64,000 nt of DNA from Phycisphaerales bacterium (GTDB taxonomy: Bacteria > Planctomycetota > Phycisphaerae > Tepidisphaerales > Tepidisphaeraceae), in contig JADLCB010000011.1 in the NCBI GenBank assembly GCA_020847375.1, positions 186,001 through 250,000 on the forward strand. The letters run 5' to 3'. How positions within the stretch are numbered: the stretch's first letter is position 1; every line of letters begins with the position of its first letter. Shown here piece after piece: positions 59,501 through 64,000 of this stretch. A model generated the notes under the pieces. It did not search any database. It saw nothing but the letters and a program-made list of their open reading frames with translations, and was not told where the DNA came from. Made by a program: the position numbers and the translations under genes.

Positions 59501-59796
59501 CAATTCACAAGCGTTCACTACGCCTTTGTATGATGTACAACATTCCGTCTGCTTTATCCAGTCGCGCGTTTCCTTTTTAGCAAGCACCTCACCCTATTTA
59601 TGCGGATTGACAGGATAAGTTGCAGAACAATTTCCAAAATTATCGTGAATAAATAATTTCTAATTTAGCGCGCATTTTACCAGATCGAAATTGTCAAAAT
59701 TCTGCATGCGACAGAATCAGAAAAGATATTGACGGCGGTTCGATACTTATCCAGCGGGCGATTAAAAATAAACAAAACGCCCGGAACAATGCGGCA

Positions 59797-59830
59797 TTGA
59801 ATCCATTCAACTGGTATAATCCACCAGTTG
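59797..59830 (+). promoter_or_regulatory. Overlapping dyads around a TATAAT box before the prepilin-like gene
   Basis: TTGAAT (59797-59802) and ATTCAA (59805-59810) are exact complements with a 2-base centre. Overlapping them, CAACTGGT (59808-59815) and ACCAGTTG (59823-59830) form an 8-bp dyad whose loop contains most of TATAAT (59815-59820), a perfect -10. A repressor binding either dyad would cover the promoter. No good -35 at 17 bases was seen. Confidence 0.45.
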
Positions 59831-59889
59831 CTGATAGGTTGCCCTCTACAAATTGCCAGTTGCGTCTTGTCAATGAGGGAGATTGTCAC

Positions 59890-60840
59890 ATGGAACCTGT
59901 TCGACGACTGCCCTACGCGAATTTTTCTTCTGGCCAGCCAAGTCCGCGCCGGCATCGAGAAGCCTTCACGTTGGTGGAACTGCTGGTCGTTATCGGCATA
60001 ATTGCACTGCTGATCAGTATTTTGTTGCCAGCGATCAATCGCGCCCGCGCTCACGCCAATTCCGTGAAATGTCTTTCCAATCTGCGGCAGCTCGGATTGG
60101 CGCTGGTGCTCTATAATAATCACAACCGCGGCTACAATGTTCCGTCATACAATATGCAGGAGGGGACGACCGGCAGTCCCGGGGCAGGCGATGCGCCACT
60201 GGATGGCTGGGCGTGTATTTTGGATCGCGATGGACTGGTTTCCGTCGGCGAAAAACAGGACACCAGTGTTTTTACCTGTCCTGCCGCGATGCTGGATGCC
60301 AACACGCCTTACGGTTCGATCCTCTGGCCATCAACCAAACCAGGGACGGCGGGCCGGGAAAAGACGGACTCGGCGCGTGGCTTCGACAAGATCATCCGCG
60401 TGGGTTACTGGATCAATGCGGAAAACCCCATCGGACGATCATCCTGGCCGGATGTCCAGCGCGTTTACTACACCTCTTCTCCGGGTTATGGCGGGCTGCC
60501 TGGTGGGGCGATAATGGGTTTGCAGAAGATTACGCGCATTAAACGACCTGCCCAGACGATTGTTCTGGTCGATGGCATCTATGCCGGTCGGCATGGCGAT
60601 GTGCGCATGGCTGATCCGCGCTCGCGCATCGGTTATCGCCATACACTCGGTGGCCAGCCATCTGCCAATGTCGTGTTTGCCGATGGACATGCTGAACCCA
60701 TCACCAACGCTGATTTTCCACGCGCGTTTGATCTAGGTGCAGATAATCCCCAAGCCCGCGACATCACCATTGTCCGCAGCGAGAATCTGGGAAGTAATCC
60801 CACGTTCTACGCTGATCCCGATGTTACCCTGGCTAATTAG
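59890..60840 (+). CDS. Prepilin-like protein, DUF1559-type
   Basis: A 316-residue protein with a type IV-pilin-like leader: [26 protein letters not shown] (residues ~24-49), with the Glu after the F/T-L-V cleavage site. The C-terminal half carries the planctomycete-type FADGHAEPI segment near residue 265. DUF1559 proteins are abundant in planctomycetes and are processed like pseudopilins; their role is unknown. ATG 59890 has GAGGGAG upstream; the frame could begin earlier, at 59797, but that start lies in the promoter dyad. Most members lack pilus genes nearby, as here. Confidence 0.88.
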   Translation: MEPVRRLPYANFSSGQPSPRRHREAFTLVELLVVIGIIALLISILLPAINRARAHANSVKCLSNLRQLGLALVLYNNHNRGYNVPSYNMQEGTTGSPGAGDAPLDGWACILDRDGLVSVGEKQDTSVFTCPAAMLDANTPYGSILWPSTKPGTAGREKTDSARGFDKIIRVGYWINAENPIGRSSWPDVQRVYYTSSPGYGGLPGGAIMGLQKITRIKRPAQTIVLVDGIYAGRHGDVRMADPRSRIGYRHTLGGQPSANVVFADGHAEPITNADFPRAFDLGADNPQARDITIVRSENLGSNPTFYADPDVTLAN

Positions 60841-61161
60841 CCTGATAGCCGATGGGGAAACAAGGTTGCCGAGTTATTCAACGGATCATCCAAGGTAGTA
60901 CAATTAGCCACACCTTGGCAACTCGACGATGAGGGTGTTCTTACGCTAATATTCGCATCTGGTTGGTGCGTGGTTCAAGCAGCTAAATAGTCGCATGCGT
61001 GTTGGTGTGTTATACATTCAGCACGATGCAGCCGCCTGAATCGCAAAACCATAAGTATCGCGGCTGCAAAAGCACGAGTCGAGTGCCGTGCAATTGGCAG
61101 CTTGTCGATGGGTTTATTTTCTCACTCGTAACGGTTTTTACCGTAGGAATAGAGGCAAGCG
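60841..61161 (+). other. Intergenic region before the azurin-like gene
   Basis: No gene seen. A perfect 7-bp inverted repeat, CCAAGGT (60890-60896) and ACCTTGG (60912-60918), lies inside. No FNR-type dyad (TTGAT-N4-ATCAA) was found here. A promoter for the nos-related genes is expected but not clearly visible. Confidence 0.5.
60890..60918. repeat. Inverted repeat CCAAGGT / ACCTTGG
   Basis: A perfect 7-bp dyad with a 15-base centre, between the prepilin-like and the azurin-like genes. The long centre suits a hairpin or a dimeric regulator; neither is proven. Confidence 0.3.
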
Positions 61162-61749
61162 ATGAAGTTGTGGAATGTATTGGCGACAGTGGCTCCGATG
61201 ACGCTGGCGGGAATCTTGTTGGTGGGTTGTGGTCAGGGTGATAGCGCTGACAAGGGCGCTGCCGCCAAGACTCCGGCTGCCCAAAAGACGACGAGTTCCG
61301 CCAAGGCTGAAAGTAACCTGACGATTCCGGCTGCCATGCAGGCGTTCAAGGATGATGGCAATGTGCTTGAGTTGGAAATCGACGGAACCGATATGATGAC
61401 CTACAACATCGATCATCTGGAAGCCAAGCCCGGGCAGATGATTCGACTGACGCTGAAGCATGTCGGCAAGCTGCCGGCAGCCAGCATGGGGCATAATGTC
61501 GTTATCCTCAAGGCCGGCGAAGATGTCTTCGCCTTTGCGGCCGATGCCGGTGAAAAAGGTGGCGATACTGCCAACGCGTATGTTCCTGAAGGCGTGCGCA
61601 GTCGCGTGATCGCCTTCACCAAAATTGTCGGTGGCGGCAAGAAGACGACTGTTGAGTTCCAAGCTCCTGAGACGGCAGGCGAATATCCATTCCTCTGCTC
61701 GTTCCCTGGTCATGTGGGCAACATGAATGGCAAACTGGAAGTCAAGTAA
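61162..61749 (+). CDS. Azurin-like type 1 copper lipoprotein
   Basis: A 195-residue lipoprotein with lipobox LLVGC (Cys23), a Lys/Ala-rich linker and a cupredoxin domain from about residue 48. The four type 1 copper ligands are visible: H111 (MGHNVVI), C179, H184 and M188 (CSFPGHVGNM). The C-terminal loop length is typical for azurin. It would carry one electron on the outer face of the membrane. Its position 122 bases upstream of nosZ makes it a candidate donor to the N2O reductase, similar to azurin or cytochrome donors in denitrifiers. The start at 61162 has GAGG upstream. Confidence 0.92.
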   Translation: MKLWNVLATVAPMTLAGILLVGCGQGDSADKGAAAKTPAAQKTTSSAKAESNLTIPAAMQAFKDDGNVLELEIDGTDMMTYNIDHLEAKPGQMIRLTLKHVGKLPAASMGHNVVILKAGEDVFAFAADAGEKGGDTANAYVPEGVRSRVIAFTKIVGGGKKTTVEFQAPETAGEYPFLCSFPGHVGNMNGKLEVK

Positions 61750-61871
61750 TGGAAAGTTTGCGGCAGGGCTGATGGCCATTCAGCCAAAACGCGGCGATAG
61801 TTCTAAACCAAGACCAAAAACAAAGACTGGCTATGTTGCCGGTCAGACACTAATTCCAAGGAAGAGGCCTT

Positions 61872-63770
61872 ATGGCGTTCAAGAATTACCGTACGTCGGG
61901 GATGGCGATTCTGGCAATGGTGGCAACCGGCTTGCTGGTTGGCTGCTCAGGATCGGAGGACAATAAGCCCAGTTCAGCTCAGAACAAGAGCAATGCGGAG
62001 CGCGCTTACGTTGCTCCCGGGCAGATGGATGAATACTACCTGTTCTATTCAGGTGGCCATGCGGGTGATGTGCGCGTGGCGGGTATTCCTTCCATGCGTC
62101 ATATCAAGACGATTCCCGTCTTCAGCCCCAATTCCGCGTATGGCTATGGCTATGACGATGAAACCCGGGCAATGCTCGGTGATTTCACCTGGGGCGATGC
62201 CCACCATCCAGCCCTGTCGCAGACTAACAGCGAATATGACGGCCGCTGGCTGTTCATCAACGACAACGCCAACAACCGCGTGGCCCGTATTGATCTGAGT
62301 GACTTCAAGACCAAGCAGATCATCGGCCCGATCCCGCATACTTCGGGCAACCACGGTTCATCGTTCATTACCGAAAACTCTGAATATCTGTTCGGTGGAA
62401 CGCGATTTTCCGTTCCTATGCAGCGCGACAAGGCTGTCCCAATGGATCAGTATAAGGCGAGCTTTAATGGCGTCTTTACCGCCATTTCCATCGAGCCGGA
62501 AACGGGCGAAATGAAGCTCGCCTGGCAGATCAAGACCCCGCCGTATGACTGGGATCTTTCCTCCACGGGCAAAGGCCCCAGCTCAGGCTGGTTCTTTATG
62601 ACCTCCTACAACTCGGAAATGGCCCACGAGCGTCTGGAAGTCGGTGCCAGCCAGGCTGAATATGACATGGCTGCCTTTGTCAATTGGCGCAAAGCCGAAC
62701 AGGCGGTGAAGGAAGGCAAGGCTGAGATCATGGACGGCGTGCCCGTGCTTGATCCTGCCAAGGTCGATGGCTTGATGTATTTCGTGCCAGTAGCCAAGTC
62801 ACCGCACGGCATCGACGTGGATCCGTCGGGTAAGTGGATTGTCGCCAGCGGCAAACTCGAACCTTCCGTCACCGTGTTCAACTTTGAGAAGTTCCTCAAG
62901 GCGGTTGAAGACAAGGATTTCCAGGAACAACGTTCGGGTATCAACGTTGTCAAGCAGTCCAGCGTCGTGGAAGGTATCGTGCCGGTGGGCATGGGGCCGC
63001 TGCACACGCAGTATGATGGCAAAGGTCACGGCTATACAACGCTGTTCATCGATTCCAAGGTGGCCAAGTTCCAGCTTCCTCCCTGGACGGATGAACAAAA
63101 GGCGGATATGCAGAAGGCGGTGCTTGATCGCATTGACGTGCATATCAACCCGGGTCACCTGGTTGTTGCCGGCAGTGATACCAAAAATCCTGAGGGCAAG
63201 TGGCTGGTTTCAATGAATAAGCAGTCGGTCGGCCGACATATTTCGACCGGTGTGCAGAATCCGGAGACCAGCCAGTTGATTGATATCACCGGCGAAAAAA
63301 TGGTGATGGTCTCCGAAACGTTCACCGATAAGGAACCGCACTTTGCCCAGATTATTCCGGTGAGCAAAGTCAAGCCGATAAAATTCTATCGCCGCAGCGA
63401 CAACAAAGACCCCAACCAGGTCTGGGGCCAGAAGGATACGTTCGTCAAGCGTAACGGCGATGTTGTTGATGTGGGCATGCAGGCTCAGCGTAGCTTCTTC
63501 GCCCCTGACACACTGGAATTCCGCCAGGGCGATACCGTTCGATTCCATATCACCAACTCCGAACAGTCCTATGGCATCAGCCACGGCTTCGGTGTCGGTG
63601 GGTACAACATCAACGTTGACATGGATCCGGGTGAAACGCGCACGGTGACCATCAAGATGGATAAAACTGGCGTCTTCCCGTTCTACTGCACGGTCTTCTG
63701 TTCGGCATTGCATCAGGAAATGCAGGGATACTTTGTTGTCTATCCTGCCGATCAGTTCCCGGGTGGTTAA
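61872..63770 (+). CDS. nosZ: Nitrous oxide reductase, lipoprotein (clade II type)
   Basis: A 632-residue nitrous oxide reductase that reduces N2O to N2 with copper centres CuA and CuZ. It has a Sec/lipoprotein signal (GLLVGC, Cys25) instead of the twin-arginine leader of clade I enzymes. CuZ histidine motifs: WGDAHHPALSQTNSEYDG, TSGNHGSSF, SPHGIDVDPSG, GPLHTQYDGKGHGYT and INPGHLVVAG. CuA: C606, C610, H614 and M617 (CTVFCSALHQEM), with H in GISHGFGVGGYN. It follows the azurin-like gene. No FNR site was seen in front. A strong terminator follows, then a membrane protein gene. Confidence 0.96.
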   Translation: MAFKNYRTSGMAILAMVATGLLVGCSGSEDNKPSSAQNKSNAERAYVAPGQMDEYYLFYSGGHAGDVRVAGIPSMRHIKTIPVFSPNSAYGYGYDDETRAMLGDFTWGDAHHPALSQTNSEYDGRWLFINDNANNRVARIDLSDFKTKQIIGPIPHTSGNHGSSFITENSEYLFGGTRFSVPMQRDKAVPMDQYKASFNGVFTAISIEPETGEMKLAWQIKTPPYDWDLSSTGKGPSSGWFFMTSYNSEMAHERLEVGASQAEYDMAAFVNWRKAEQAVKEGKAEIMDGVPVLDPAKVDGLMYFVPVAKSPHGIDVDPSGKWIVASGKLEPSVTVFNFEKFLKAVEDKDFQEQRSGINVVKQSSVVEGIVPVGMGPLHTQYDGKGHGYTTLFIDSKVAKFQLPPWTDEQKADMQKAVLDRIDVHINPGHLVVAGSDTKNPEGKWLVSMNKQSVGRHISTGVQNPETSQLIDITGEKMVMVSETFTDKEPHFAQIIPVSKVKPIKFYRRSDNKDPNQVWGQKDTFVKRNGDVVDVGMQAQRSFFAPDTLEFRQGDTVRFHITNSEQSYGISHGFGVGGYNINVDMDPGETRTVTIKMDKTGVFPFYCTVFCSALHQEMQGYFVVYPADQFPGG

Positions 63771-63784
63771 TGTGAAATCTGACT

Positions 63785-63834
63785 ATTTCCGTCGCGGGGG
63801 TGCATCAGCCCTCCGCGGCGGAAATAATTTTTTT
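63785..63834 (+). terminator. Intrinsic terminator after nosZ
   Basis: ATTTCCGTCGCGG and CCGCGGCGGAAAT form a 13-bp stem (one G-T), extended by GGG/CCC, followed by a run of seven T (63828-63834). Confidence 0.92.
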
Positions 63835-63898
63835 ATAACTTTTATGATTTTATGATTTTTTGAAAATCTGACTACGAACCCGCAGAATCGAGTATGCC

Positions 63899-64000
63899 AT
63901 GGCCCTCCAGAAGTTATTGCACAAGAATGAACGATTTTTCTATAAACGACTGACGGTTGTTTCCCGACTCTGGATTCTCCTGGCTGTGTTCTGTCTGGGC
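63899..64000 (+). CDS. Start of a membrane protein, cut by window edge
   Basis: The frame starts at ATG 63899 and is open to the end of the window: 34 residues, MALQKLLHKNERFFYKRL followed by a hydrophobic stretch (SRLWILLAVFCLG). A basic, short cytoplasmic N-terminus and a first membrane helix are likely. In clade II nos clusters a membrane protein gene commonly follows nosZ, so a nos-associated protein is a reasonable guess. The remainder is needed. No Shine-Dalgarno was evident. Confidence 0.5.
   Translation, partial: MALQKLLHKNERFFYKRLTVVSRLWILLAVFCLG

Larger units (their letters stand above)
59308..59889 (+). other. Intergenic region before the prepilin-like gene
   Basis: No gene seen in these 582 bases. 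They hold two hairpins (59428-59500), which could be a small RNA or a transcript end, and two overlapping dyads around TATAAT before the prepilin-like gene (59797-59830). Both are listed separately. The middle is AT-rich. Confidence 0.6.

Noticed and set aside
61769-61789. GGCTGA/TCAGCC hairpin between the azurin-like gene and nosZ
   Set aside because: Six pairs without a T-run; it may be a processing site but is common by chance.

Overview
The window reads as a chromosomal segment of a planctomycete, most likely class Phycisphaerae. The basis is indirect: a PEP-CTERM protein, a DUF1559-type prepilin-like protein with FADGH near its end, an FtsQ-like protein away from any division cluster, a membrane-anchored GspE-like protein with eroded catalytic motifs, hopanoid-type hpnC/hpnD genes, and a lipoprotein (Sec-exported, clade II type) nitrous oxide reductase. 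Genes are densely packed on both strands with few strong Shine-Dalgarno sites. I saw no rRNA, tRNA, insertion sequence, integrase, phage gene or CRISPR array.

Layout. 1-7.6 kb: left-truncated gene for a secreted NPFD-repeat protein, PEP mutase/ICL-family enzyme, hemerythrin, tsaB, lipoprotein amidase, cupin, an ECF sigma factor with a small downstream partner, rlmN, thiS and an HNH nuclease. 7.8-14.3 kb: sugar nucleotidyltransferase-like protein, a four-repeat putative DNA-binding protein with a histone-like tail, cinA, coaX, a MoxR ATPase without its usual partners, and DUF2203. 14.4-23.5 kb: a likely carbohydrate or small-metabolite island: Kelch protein, large uncharacterised TIM-barrel-like protein, LacI regulator with a self-overlapping operator, creatinase-like M24 protein lacking metal ligands, NodB-type deacetylase, FMN hydroxy-acid dehydrogenase and GH5-like protein. 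23.6-34.4 kb: LPG-synthase-like membrane protein, purB, a PEP-CTERM gene behind a tandem hairpin leader, SPFH-GYF protein, flagellin-like protein, zinc-ribbon membrane protein, glutamate dehydrogenase and a sigma-like protein with a C-terminal membrane helix.

34.4-50.2 kb: inositol phosphatase, serine-acetyltransferase-like protein, FtsQ-like protein, a GT-C/GT2 glycosyltransferase pair, uvrC lacking HhH motifs, hpnD and hpnC (squalene route) divergent from ispH, DUF488, Gfo/Idh, a lipoprotein, RNase D and a COG2509 flavoprotein. 50.3-60.8 kb: degenerate GspE-like, CvpA-like and TPR genes, phosphoesterase, pyrR-pyrB, argG, ACT protein, a secreted protein of unknown role and the prepilin-like protein. 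60.8-64 kb: azurin-like lipoprotein and nosZ, which together suggest periplasmic N2O reduction with a small copper protein as possible electron carrier, then a strong terminator and the start of a membrane protein running off the right edge.

The items I consider least explained are the pseudo-GspE module, the tandem covarying hairpin leader, the four-repeat histone-tailed protein, the sigma-like protein with a membrane tail, and the metal-less M24 protein in its catabolic neighbourhood.
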